Source of the DNA: a virus
IMG/VR virus record: IMGVR_UViG_3300029286_003689
Location: 1 to 64,000 of that record
Strand: one strand, 5' to 3'
Length of the DNA: 64,000 bases
A model generated the notes under the pieces. That model ran no database searches. It was not told the origin of the DNA and worked only from the letters and a program-made list of their open reading frames with translations. A program made the translations under genes and the position numbers. Each line of letters begins with the position of its first letter. Positions within the stretch are counted from its first letter, which is position 1. Shown here piece after piece: positions 40,338 to 48,800 of this stretch.

Positions 40338-40676
40338 TTACCAGCCGCGTATCGTCACGTATACTTGGTATTGGTCGACGTGAAAAGCGCAGGCAAGGTT
40401 GTCGTTAAATAAAATAATATCTCTATGTCCAGGACTGTTCGCGAATTGCTCAAAGATTATTGCGCGGACAGTCTCGTAAGGGTTATGGAAGAAGCCTCTA
40501 ACTGCGCAGGCTTCTGATTTGCCAGGCCGCAGATGTTCCGGCGCGTGGCATAAGTCTTGCGTTCTGGCCATGTGTAAGCAATGCCAAAGGCAGTTTTGAT
40601 TCTCTTCCCAATTATCCATCTTAATCGGGTGCCTGCCGTTCTGCCTCCTGAAGTCGTTAAGGATATTCTTAATCAT
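40338..40676 (-). CDS. CAP/SCP-domain protein in the lysis cassette
   Basis: 112 aa. CLWHCLHMARTQDLCHAPEH, then IIFEQFANSPGHRDIILFND and a final VYVTIRGW match the CAP fold (cysteine-rich secretory/PR-1 type; motif SPGHR-x-x-I-L). The conserved His pair (H33 region and SPGHR) is present. It lacks a signal peptide. Bacterial CAP proteins bind or process cell-envelope components; none is a classical phage endolysin, yet it lies where one is expected. Overlaps the holin-like gene by 8 bp. Confidence 0.65.
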   Translation of the reverse strand: MIKNILNDFRRQNGRHPIKMDNWEENQNCLWHCLHMARTQDLCHAPEHLRPGKSEACAVRGFFHNPYETVRAIIFEQFANSPGHRDIILFNDNLACAFHVDQYQVYVTIRGW

Positions 40677-40953
40677 TTTTTAATCCGCTTTGCTTAAGCA
40701 GTAAGTCTATCCCCGCTTTTATTTTTGGAATGCACTCTACTCTGTCCTTAACTTCCTGCAGGGTTTTATCGACCTGTTTATGTACTATGTCGCAGACCTT
40801 TTGCTGGACGGTTTCTTGCTCCAGCTTTTCGGTTTTCTCGTCCAATCTTTCATAGACCCTGCTTATCTGTTTGTCTGTTCTTACGTAGGTGGCAATGCTA
40901 AATATCACTACAGATAATATCCCGCCACCAGCTATCCACTCTAAAGGATTCAT
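40669..40953 (-). CDS. Small membrane-anchored coiled-coil protein (XhlA-like)
   Basis: 94 aa. N-terminal membrane helix (about 5-25), then a charged coiled coil (SRVYERLDEKTEKLEQETV). The arrangement resembles haemolysin XhlA-type lysis accessory proteins, in reversed orientation. Overlaps both neighbours. A holin accessory is likely from context. Confidence 0.5.
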   Translation of the reverse strand: MNPLEWIAGGGILSVVIFSIATYVRTDKQISRVYERLDEKTEKLEQETVQQKVCDIVHKQVDKTLQEVKDRVECIPKIKAGIDLLLKQSGLKND

Positions 40954-41267
40954 TGCTTCTCCTTTTTGAGTAACGCTTCAGCTTCCTTGACGGTAAACCC
41001 TAACTTGAAGAGTTCGCAGTTAGGATCATCTTTGTATTCGTGCTGGTAGCGTTCCTTTACCTCTTTGGTAACCTGGTCCTTTACCTCGACTACCCTGTGC
41101 GTGTCGCTGCTCTTTCCGGTCTCGCCGTCTTTTAGCTTGCCGGTTACCTGCCACGCTTTAACCTCGGTCAGCTTCTGGGTTAAAAAAGCCTTTGTTTCTG
41201 CCGGGTAATGCTCAAGGCAGTAGTCTACGTCGTATCTTGTGTTAAGGTGTTTCGGGAATCCTTTCAT
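40950..41267 (-). CDS. Conserved small phage protein (KGFPKHLNT family)
   Basis: 105 aa. It starts MKGFPKHLNTRYDVDYCLEH, an opening I associate with small hypothetical phage proteins near tail or lysis genes. The rest is charged and helical. Possibly a fibre-assembly chaperone, given its place between the DGR and the lysis genes, but there is no direct evidence. Overlaps the next gene by 4 bp. Confidence 0.5.
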   Translation of the reverse strand: MKGFPKHLNTRYDVDYCLEHYPAETKAFLTQKLTEVKAWQVTGKLKDGETGKSSDTHRVVEVKDQVTKEVKERYQHEYKDDPNCELFKLGFTVKEAEALLKKEKQ

Positions 41268-41280
41268 ATTCTCCTCCTGG

Positions 41281-41592
41281 TTAGGTGAATGTATAGTATC
41301 GGTCTATTTTCTTTATCGTCGTGATAAAGGGTATTTCAGTCTTATATTTCTCTATCTGATCACGCAGGACGTTGGAGCCGGTAAACATCACGGATATTTT
41401 GTCGTCTAATTTAAACTGTAACGTCATGCACAGCTCGCAATTCGCTTTCTTATAATGGCTATCTTTAATTCTATAATCCAATACCGTAATCTCTCGATTA
41501 ACCACGTCATCGAGTTTTATCTTATTGCCTTCTAACGGCATAGTTTCCCGGGCGAATTCGTTAAATCGCTTGGGCTGTTTTTCCGGCGACAT
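41281..41592 (-). CDS. OB-like small protein coupled to the DGR reverse transcriptase
   Basis: 103 aa. After a short basic leader, LEGNKIKLDDVVNREITVLD, then LCMTLQFKLDDKISVMFTGS and IPFITTIKKIDRYYTF form an alternating beta pattern with one helix, like an OB-fold nucleic-acid-binding domain. Three Cys occur. It has its own AGGAGATA ribosome site and overlaps the RT gene by 32 bp. It is not the helical-bundle Avd accessory protein. Inferred: binds template RNA or cDNA during mutagenic homing. Confidence 0.6.
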   Translation of the reverse strand: MSPEKQPKRFNEFARETMPLEGNKIKLDDVVNREITVLDYRIKDSHYKKANCELCMTLQFKLDDKISVMFTGSNVLRDQIEKYKTEIPFITTIKKIDRYYTFT

Positions 41593-42592
41593 TTAATATC
41601 TCCTGTAGTTTGTCCAGCTGTAGCTTAAGGCCTAAGTTGTGGCAGTTGGCCCAGCGCATCCATCCGGTATATGAAGCGATGCAAGAGCGAAAGTATATAA
41701 GGGTGATCCTGCCCGCGGCCAAGAGCTTAGGTAATATCTTTAAGCGGCGCTTTACTCTTATCGCCGTTGACTTTCTTAAGAGTACGTACTTTGGAAAGTG
41801 CCGGTAACCTAAGAAGTCAACGCCTTGGGAGACCGGGAAGAGTTCGCATTTGCTCATCTTTAAGCCAAGCGTTTTATCTAAAAATATCTTTAAGTATTTA
41901 GCAATCCGGCGCAGTTCTGCTTTGTCGTTATGGAAGAACAAGAAGTCATCGCAATAGCGCACGTAATTTTTGACCTTGTAGACGTGCTTGACGTACTGAT
42001 CTAACTCATTAAGGTAGATGTTACCGAACCACTGGCTGGTGTAGTTTCCGATCGGGACGTTCTGGCCGCCGCCAATTCCGTAAATAATAGCTTTGATTAG
42101 GTTCAGAGTATCTTTGCATTTAATCTTGCGCTGTAAGATATTAAAAAGAATGTCGTGTTTTATAGACGGGTAAAACTTAGAGATGTCGCATTTAAGGCAA
42201 TACTTATTTACCCGGACAAACTCCATAGTCCGCTGGCTTCCGGCGTGCAGACCTTTACCATCGATGCAGGCGTAGGAGTCGTGAATAAACATCGGCTTGT
42301 AAATTGGTTCAAGGATGTTCATTAAAGCGTGATGGACGATTCTATCTGGTGCAAACGGTACGACGTAAATAATACGCTCCTTGGGTTCGTGGACATATTT
42401 AATACGGTATACCGATGTCTTAAATTTTTTGCTAACTAACATCTCTTGTATCCTCTTTAGGTTCTCGTCTATATTCAGGTCAAAGACTCTTACCTGGCGT
42501 TGCCAAGTTTTACCTTTACGTGTTTTGGCATAAGCGAATTTTATATTCTCGGTTGAAGTGATTCTCTCGTAAAGATTGCCATGCCTCTTCAT
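41561..42592 (-). CDS. Diversity-generating retroelement reverse transcriptase
   Basis: 343 aa. RT motifs: YCLKCDISKFYPSIKHD (catalytic D136), the DGR-type IGNYTSQWFGNIYLNELDQ (181-199, in place of the QGxxxSP of other RTs), YVRYCDDFLFF (YxDD Asp 215, 216), LKMSKCELFPVSQGVDFLGY. A C-terminal thumb with WMRWANCHNLGLKL. No maturase or endonuclease domain. The enzyme copies the template repeat RNA with errors at adenines. It lies directly downstream of the template repeat. Confidence 0.9.
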   Translation of the reverse strand: MKRHGNLYERITSTENIKFAYAKTRKGKTWQRQVRVFDLNIDENLKRIQEMLVSKKFKTSVYRIKYVHEPKERIIYVVPFAPDRIVHHALMNILEPIYKPMFIHDSYACIDGKGLHAGSQRTMEFVRVNKYCLKCDISKFYPSIKHDILFNILQRKIKCKDTLNLIKAIIYGIGGGQNVPIGNYTSQWFGNIYLNELDQYVKHVYKVKNYVRYCDDFLFFHNDKAELRRIAKYLKIFLDKTLGLKMSKCELFPVSQGVDFLGYRHFPKYVLLRKSTAIRVKRRLKILPKLLAAGRITLIYFRSCIASYTGWMRWANCHNLGLKLQLDKLQEILNVAGKTAQAI

Positions 42593-42658
42593 TGTTTATA
42601 TGGGTCGGAAGATTTTCGGTTTCCCTACTAACCTTCCAGCCCCTCCGTTGTGTATTTT

Positions 42659-42676
42659 GCCTTGTAACGGCAAGGC
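42659..42676 (-). other. Hairpin in the RNA between template repeat and RT
   Basis: GCCTTG (42659-42664), 6-nt loop, CAAGGC (42671-42676). On the minus strand it lies about 45 nt downstream of the template repeat, where DGR template RNAs need structure to prime cDNA. The region 42593-42722 has no supported gene; an open frame reading through the template is a by-product. Confidence 0.45.
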
Positions 42677-42722
42677 TAATGCATCCAGCCAGGAGTTTAT
42701 TTTCTCCGCACATTCCCCTGTA

Positions 42723-42836
42723 TCCGCGCAAAACCGGCAGCCGATATTCGTATTCGTATTCCAGCGGTAGTTATTCGCATTTCGATACCGGGACCCCGCA
42801 TTCGCGGCGTTACTCCAATTACCGCCAGCCATCAGC
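42723..42836 (-). repeat. DGR template repeat (TR)
   Basis: 114 bp aligning without gaps to the variable repeat at 42924-43037 (offset 201 bp). All 13 differences are at adenines of the sense (minus) strand, of 27 adenines present; none of the other 87 positions differs. Its asparagine (AAT/AAC) codons are the classic DGR source of codon variety. The downstream flank replaces the GAGCCCGTTTAA of the variable repeat by GATACAGGGG, giving the IMH*/IMH difference. Confidence 0.9.
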
Positions 42837-42884
42837 AACCGATGACGCATTAGCCTGTGAAACTCTACTTTTCAAAAAACATCG

Positions 42885-42897
42885 CGGACGTGGTCCG
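42885..42897 (-). other. Hairpin downstream of VR-B (IMH-associated)
   Basis: CGGAC (42885-42889), 3-nt loop, GTCCG (42893-42897), on the 3' side of the fibre stop codon at a distance of 16 bp. Hairpins/cruciforms just behind the variable repeat promote target recognition in characterised DGRs. The stem is shorter than usual. The same place behind VR-A is outside the window. Confidence 0.45.
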
Positions 42898-42913
42898 TGT
42901 CCGGTCTACTTCG

Positions 42914-45250
42914 TTAAACGGGCTCCGCGCAAAACCGGCAGCCGATACTCGAAGCCGTAGCCCAGCGGTAGTAAGTCGCAGTTCGAGACCGGGACCCCGC
43001 ATTCGCGGCGTAACCCCAATTACCGCCAGCCACCAGCTTAATATCACCACCTGAATCTGAGTTGTCCACTTCGGTAGCGCCTGGGTCAGCAGAAAAAGTT
43101 GTATAAACAGAACCTTTTGCGCCAGGTAAATTTCCCCAGTATCCGGTTGAGCCATAAGGATAATATGTTTGCGTCCTTAGCCATTGGTTCATTACACCGC
43201 AGGCATCCTCTACGCCTATGTTTGATATCATACGCCTTGAGGCTGTGTCTACGTGGCCGCCGGTGGTCCCCGGGTCTGCTGATCCGGTAATGTTGGTCTC
43301 TTCGTTTGAACCGGCTGCTATGGCCTGGAATTCGTCATCCTCAAGCATCCGTTTCTTAACGGCTGCTCCGTCATCGGCAAAGTCCGACCAGTTCCGGGTA
43401 TCTGAAATTGTTCCGCCGTAAACTGAGGTTGTGCTGCCTCCGGTCCCCGAGGCGAGGTAGATATCTACCCACTTATTAGTGCCTTCGCTAAATACCATGC
43501 CTTCCGGGTTCGATACTGGCCGGTGCAGGAGATCCCAAATTGAAGCTGGAAGAACGTCGCCAACGGCAAAGTCGGTTAAGGTATGGCCTGAAATCGTTCC
43601 TACGGCAACGCATAGCCCGTGAAAACCGCCAATCTTGCGGCTTGTTGAGGCTGAGTAGCCTGATGGCGTGGTTGAATTGGCTGATACCTTAATCGTGGGA
43701 GCTGCGCCGGACCCAGGCACGCAGGCGTAAATATAGAAGTTTACTCCTGCTCTGTTTGCGGCCGTCCTGTAATCTGTCCCGCTTATCGTATCCCACGACG
43801 CCTCTAAGGACAAATCTACCTCTGCTTGAGCAGTCAAGAAGTAGACTGTTCCGTTGATGTCTACGCTGAGTTTGTTGGGTGTCAAAATGATGTACCTATT
43901 TGCTGCTGTTGAGTAGGGTGTCTTTAAAGCCCACTTCTGGTCGCGCTGGTAAAGGCTTGGGTAAAGGGCTGCTAACTTTTCGGCAAGATAACCGGCTGAG
44001 GCGTCACCTGAGACGTTCTTGACTTTTTCGTCGGTTCCTCCGCCAGCAGGATTAAGTAATTCCCACCTGGTGTTAGCGAGATTATATTCTACGATTGCCA
44101 CAAAGCCTGCTCCAGCGATATCTCCGGCTGCTAAGGCTTGACCGCCTTTCTTAGCGATGGTATGAGGTGTCAGGCCGTCAGGAGCAAATGTCGGGGTTGT
44201 GGATGTATTGGCGCCGCTTGCTACAAAGAAGCAAATAGCCAAATTTGACAGAGTCATATCCGGGGTGTAGTCTGCGGTTATTGCGTCTACTGTGCCTCCC
44301 GCTGTGGCGATAGGTATACCTGCGGCTGAGGCGGCATAGGCTGCTGCTTGGTCTCTGGCAGTCTCGGCGGCTGCTTGGGCCGTCTCGGCGTTGACTTCTG
44401 CGGCCTCTGCGTTAGTTTCCGCAGTCTCGGCGTTCGTCTCAGCGATTTCAGCGTTGGTCTCTGCTGTTTCCGCTGCGGTTTGGGCGGCCTGCGCTGCGTT
44501 CTTGGCCGTTACTGCGTCGTCTTTGGCTGTTACGGCTGTGTCTCTGGCGGATTCCGCGGCCACTTGCGCGACCTCTGCGTTAGTTTCCGCAGTCTCGGCG
44601 TTCGTCTCAGCCAACTCCGCGTTGGTCTCTGCTGTTTCCGCTGCGGTCTTTGAAGCTGCTGCTTCTGAGGCTTTGGTAGATGCTGTTGCTGCGCTCGCTG
44701 CGGCGGCGTTCTGAGAAACTAAGGCTGCGGCCGCGCTGGCTGCTGCCGCGACTGCGGCCTCGTCGGCGTCAAGTATTGTGTTCTCTATGCCGTCTCCGTC
44801 GTCGTTCCATTTTAAGCCTTTACCCGGGTCCGGTTCGGCAACTGTAAGGTCTGTGGTCCCGCCGATCTTAGTCTTTAAGGTTCTTTTAACCTCTTCTTTT
44901 ATATCCTGAACTCCGGCTACGGCTTTATCAACCATTGCTTCAACCACTTTAGCTTGGAAACCTGCCGAGGTAGTCAAGGGTACGGCTTGCGACTTTGGAA
45001 TATCCCTACCAATAACAACGTAATAATCGTCAGAAGGAGCGTCTGCAAAAGTTACGACTCCTCCTGGTGTATCGTCGTCAAATTCAACAGTATAATCACT
45101 GCCAAGCGTCTGTAAGGTCTGAACGCCCGTTTCTACGTCCTCAAGATAGACACGGATATTTGCTTCGGCTATCAAAGCAAAACCGAATGAGAACTCCGTC
45201 GTTACTCCGTTGCCAAGCGTTTTTACTGGTGTATAATTGTCAGCTATCAT
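42914..45250 (-). CDS. DGR-diversified tail-fibre-like protein of prophage B
   Basis: 778 aa, with AAGGAGG 7 nt upstream. Residues 1-125 form a T7-fibre-like virion-binding domain (GNGVTTEFSFGFALI) without a signal peptide. Residues 160-310 are alanine-rich heptad repeats such as AETAETNAE, a long coil. A domain (about 315-400) shared with the prophage A fibre precedes the conserved C-terminal half. The lectin/FGE-like domain ends in the variable region (about 738-775) and GCRFCAEPV. Inferred: trimeric receptor-binding fibre diversified by the DGR 64 bp downstream. Confidence 0.9.
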   Translation of the reverse strand: MIADNYTPVKTLGNGVTTEFSFGFALIAEANIRVYLEDVETGVQTLQTLGSDYTVEFDDDTPGGVVTFADAPSDDYYVVIGRDIPKSQAVPLTTSAGFQAKVVEAMVDKAVAGVQDIKEEVKRTLKTKIGGTTDLTVAEPDPGKGLKWNDDGDGIENTILDADEAAVAAAASAAAALVSQNAAAASAATASTKASEAAASKTAAETAETNAELAETNAETAETNAEVAQVAAESARDTAVTAKDDAVTAKNAAQAAQTAAETAETNAEIAETNAETAETNAEAAEVNAETAQAAAETARDQAAAYAASAAGIPIATAGGTVDAITADYTPDMTLSNLAICFFVASGANTSTTPTFAPDGLTPHTIAKKGGQALAAGDIAGAGFVAIVEYNLANTRWELLNPAGGGTDEKVKNVSGDASAGYLAEKLAALYPSLYQRDQKWALKTPYSTAANRYIILTPNKLSVDINGTVYFLTAQAEVDLSLEASWDTISGTDYRTAANRAGVNFYIYACVPGSGAAPTIKVSANSTTPSGYSASTSRKIGGFHGLCVAVGTISGHTLTDFAVGDVLPASIWDLLHRPVSNPEGMVFSEGTNKWVDIYLASGTGGSTTSVYGGTISDTRNWSDFADDGAAVKKRMLEDDEFQAIAAGSNEETNITGSADPGTTGGHVDTASRRMISNIGVEDACGVMNQWLRTQTYYPYGSTGYWGNLPGAKGSVYTTFSADPGATEVDNSDSGGDIKLVAGGNWGYAANAGSRSRTATYYRWATASSIGCRFCAEPV
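42924..43037 (-). repeat. Variable repeat B (VR-B) of the DGR
   Basis: 114 bp at the 3' end of the fibre gene, 87 bp from the template repeat. 13 differences from the template, all adenine-directed and giving A to G, T and C. Fresh, clean pattern: the element has homed recently, or homes regularly, into this copy. Confidence 0.9.
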
Positions 45251-45274
45251 GATAATGCCTCCTTAAGATTTGGG

Positions 45275-45304
45275 TTGACAAAGGGTTTAAAATGGTGGTA
45301 GACT
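45275..45304 (+). promoter_or_regulatory. Promoter of the plus-strand cargo genes
   Basis: TTGACA (45275-45280), 18-bp spacer, TAGACT (45299-45304). The expected start falls at or next to the A of the lipoprotein ATG (45311), and there is no Shine-Dalgarno site, so the message may be leaderless. Divergent from the fibre gene, whose start is 25 bp away. Confidence 0.5.
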
Positions 45305-45310
45305 CTGGTT

Positions 45311-45640
45311 ATGAAAAAGTTATTTATCATGCTTCTTTTAATTCCTTTCATTCAAGGTTGCGCTATTGGCTTGCTTGCAGGTGGCGTTGGCTATGGCGTC
45401 GGTCAAGGCCGAAAGGGCAGCGCCAAACTCATAGAAGCAAAAGCCAAATATTCCGAGAACTACAACAACTATAAGCTCGGTATGGAAAAAATTAATCTTG
45501 AGAGAGAACAGTCTAAATTACCGTCTCAACCTATCCTTGACTTTGAAACTTGGTTGCAACAGCAACCTCTTACGCCCGAAGAAATAAAAATGTTTAAATA
45601 CTACAAAGGGCAAACTGTAAAAGAACTAACAAAAAAATAA
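45311..45640 (+). CDS. Prophage-encoded lipoprotein (cargo gene)
   Basis: 109 aa. Signal sequence MKKLFIMLLLIPFIQGC with the lipid-modified Cys at about 17, then a glycine-rich stretch (LLAGGVGYGVGQG) and a charged helix. Opposite in strand to the whole late operon in which it sits, with its own promoter. This is the usual organisation of a lysogenic-conversion (moron) gene. Role unknown; envelope change or superinfection exclusion plausible. Confidence 0.65.
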   Translation: MKKLFIMLLLIPFIQGCAIGLLAGGVGYGVGQGRKGSAKLIEAKAKYSENYNNYKLGMEKINLEREQSKLPSQPILDFETWLQQQPLTPEEIKMFKYYKGQTVKELTKK

Positions 45641-45642
45641 CG

Positions 45643-45816
45643 ATGAAAAACTTACCGGATGAGGGATTAATCTTAAGCAGGGTGCGCGAAGAAAATAAAC
45701 GGTTACTTACTTCACGATGGAAAGCCCCTGTTTTTATGATAATCTGGTTAATATTAGCTGTAATTTTATTTTTCATTGGATACGCAGTTATTTTTTCTAA
45801 GATTAATCATTCGTAG
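45643..45816 (+). CDS. 57-aa membrane protein coupled to the lipoprotein
   Basis: Reads MKNLPDEGLILSRVREENKR then a basic region and one transmembrane helix (about 29-51, VFMIIWLILAVILFFIGYAV). It starts 2 nt after the lipoprotein stop and runs 14 bp into the 3' end of the opposing giant virion gene. Too short for common ORF filters. Probably works with the lipoprotein. Confidence 0.55.
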   Translation: MKNLPDEGLILSRVREENKRLLTSRWKAPVFMIIWLILAVILFFIGYAVIFSKINHS

Positions 45817-48800
45817 AAAGCCTCCCAAATATCTGTTCCCATTGAGTCCCGCCTGGAGTATTTAGAAGAATTGCCCTAATAAAGTTGTTTATCTTTTTAT
45901 CATCATCTTCCGCTCTAAACGATGTGCTCAACTTACGAAAAAATTTATTACTAAATTCCACGGCCGGTATCGGATTAGAACCGTATTTAAATGACTGAAT
46001 TACGGTTCCAAAAAAAGGAACAGTCTGTAGTCCATTTTCTACTATTTCCTGTTCTATCGTTTTCTCTTCATCGTCTGGCTCTTCGCCACTCATAGCATCT
46101 ATAAGCGCCCTGATCCCACGTCTAATCCCTACCTCTGTAATAGTAGCGAGGCTTAGAAAGAAGAAAATATTCATCGCCTGACTCATACGACCTTCTTTTA
46201 TACCAGCTCGCCATAAGTCATGTCGGACAAGGCTCCAACGGTTCAACATAAAAGACTGGAACTGAAAAATCAGCTTATTCACCGATTTATAATGTGTTAT
46301 TTTATCTCGCGTTAGAATGGCTGGGGCATCTTTAAAAAATGAACTGGATTGTGTTCTCCGAACTATCCTTTGAGCATAGTCTATCCCGTCCGGGTTAGGA
46401 TTAGAAAAATCGACCTCAATATTGTTTTCATTGCAGTATTTCTTATAGGCCCCAGCAGCGATTGAAGAAGCAGTTAAACGGTCGAGATTTTGCAATGCCC
46501 AAAAGCCTGCCTTTTCGACTTCTGATACAACTCCCTTTCCTTCCCCAAATTCCAGAAAGGCGGGATCATCTCCAATTCTTTCTTTTACCTCTGGGAAATT
46601 ATCCAAAATAAACTTTCGCCAGTCTTTATTACCGGCTATGGCGTACGCTCCTTCAAATGCGTAGTTCCCAATTAAAGCCGCCCCATCCATAAGGGCGGTC
46701 GGCTGAATAAGCGTTGAAGAAAGCCTATACGCGAGGACTGCCGCACCGGTATGCTTTCTAAGTGTGTCTAAAATATTATGCCTCTCTCCGGCGATTTTGC
46801 CTTTCCGCGCTATTAAATCAACCCAGTCTCTCACTATTTCTTGACCTAATTCACCTACTGCTTCGGCGTATTCCTCCGAAGAAGCCAATTCTCCAAGCCA
46901 CTTTGTTTCTTTACCCACAGTTACAAAATAAGCAGCGTTATCAACGTGCTTAAGGAATACCTCCATTGCATTAAGCTTAATCTTTTGCTTCCCGCCAACC
47001 CTACGCATAGCAAAACCATGCTTAACGTTCTTTTTAGGAGCAAGACCAAATTGTTCGACACTATCGCCAAAGCGTGATCGTATTTCAGAAGCGCTCATCT
47101 TCTCGAAATCCGTCATAAACGGAAAGTAGTTTTTGACTGCGTAAAAAGGTTCGTTATAGACAAGACGCATAATTTCCGAAATAAGGGGCCTAAATGTTTC
47201 AAGCTTTTCTCGCATTAAGTCATAAAATTTCGTTTCTTCGTCGGTAAGTATGATATTTTCTATTTCCTGTTCGGTTAACCCCATATTGATAAGCTTCTCT
47301 GTCCCGCCTTCCTGCATTTTTGCGGCGTACACGCCTATACGTTCAAAATTAAGGACATCAAGCTTTAATTTAGTAGCCAACTCTTTAACCGTATCCTCTG
47401 CGTCATTTTTAAGCTGTAAATACGTAGTAAAAGCCTTATCTATAGTCTGTTTAAATGTTTGGTAGTTTGCCCCCGCATACTTCTTAAAACCATCAAGTAA
47501 GTCAAAAATTACATCCATAGGAGTTATGGCGAGGTCAAGGTCTTGGAGCTTATTAAGGGCGTCTGTGTATTTATTTTTAAGTTTCTCTCCGGCATTAAGC
47601 TTTTCGCCTATTGGCGCCCGGGTAGATTCTTTTTCTTCGAGAGGCTTGGCGTCTCTCCGGATTTCTGCAAGTGCGGCCTGCTTTCTTTGTTCTTCCGCCA
47701 TCTGCCGTAATCGTAACTTAGCTTGTCCGATACGCCCCAACTCATCTATCGTATCTGATAATTCCTCCAACTCTTCGGTAGATATATCGGCTAAGGGCTT
47801 GCGCTCCAGAATATCTAATTGTTTTAATACCTCTTTAGGCATTTCTATTTCTTTACCCTCTTTTATTGCCCGTTCGATATATTCCCTTGTGCCTTGCAGG
47901 GCCTCTATGGTTTCGGTTCTATGCCCCTGTAACTCAAACTCGTTGACGAGCGCATCGATCGTCTGAGCGTATTCGACGGCTATGGTATTTGATGATTTTG
48001 CGCGTTCGGTAGATTTTTTAATATTACCCACTATCTCCGAACGTGTCTGTTTCTCCTTCATCTGACGCAGGCGCGTTACCACCTTTGGCAATTCTCTTGC
48101 CAAATCTTCTTTGGTTTGAATATTCTTTATAAGCCGTAAGAATTTACCTCTTTCATCAAGAGGAAGTCTTGCGGCTTCTATCATCTCAATAAGTTCACCC
48201 TGAACCTTTGAAATTTCTTCTTTTGTCTGTATCCGGCCTTCTTTTATCCCTTGCTCTGTGGCCTTAATCTTCTCGTTAAGAAGCGTGGTCTCGCGTTTAG
48301 TGATTAACTCCGGCCGGTTAGATTTTATCTCATCAATTAGGTCTTTTCGTGACCTTTCAAGTCCCTGTAAATACTCCTTAAGGCCAACCTCGTCATTAAC
48401 CTCTACTCCGAAATGATTGCGTAGCTCCTCCATAGCCTCGTCTGGCTTTAATCCGCCCTCTTTAGTAATATAAAAAGCTGGCGTGCCTTGTAACTCTTCT
48501 TTCAGATAAGCGTCTCTGTATTTTGTTATCCTGCCCTTAAAATACTGCCGAACAGTATCAATCTCCTGTAAAGCGTCCTTTGAGATTTCTACGCGCGCCT
48601 GGCGCTCTTCCATACCCTGTATTTGGCGCTGTAATGGGGTAATGCCAGAAACATCTGGCTTAGATTTTTCAGGCTTGATAAACTCTGAAACCTGTTTTTC
48701 TTTAGGCTTAGCCTCCTCTTCCTTAATCCCAATACTTTCCCTAAACTGTTTTATTATCTCTCCGCGCTTATTTATGTCTTTTTCTTGTGCTAAATCCTGG

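Noticed and set aside
42596-42850. Open frame of 84 codons reading through the template repeat
   Set aside because: It encodes a lectin-like end only because it is the template copy of the variable repeat. Read as template RNA, not as a gene; the frame has no ribosome site suited to a separate protein.
44348-44714. Plus-strand ORFs rich in Ser, Val and Gly opposite the fibre coil
   Set aside because: Antisense shadows of the GC-rich AETAETNAE repeats; the minus-strand gene has a good start and conserved domains.
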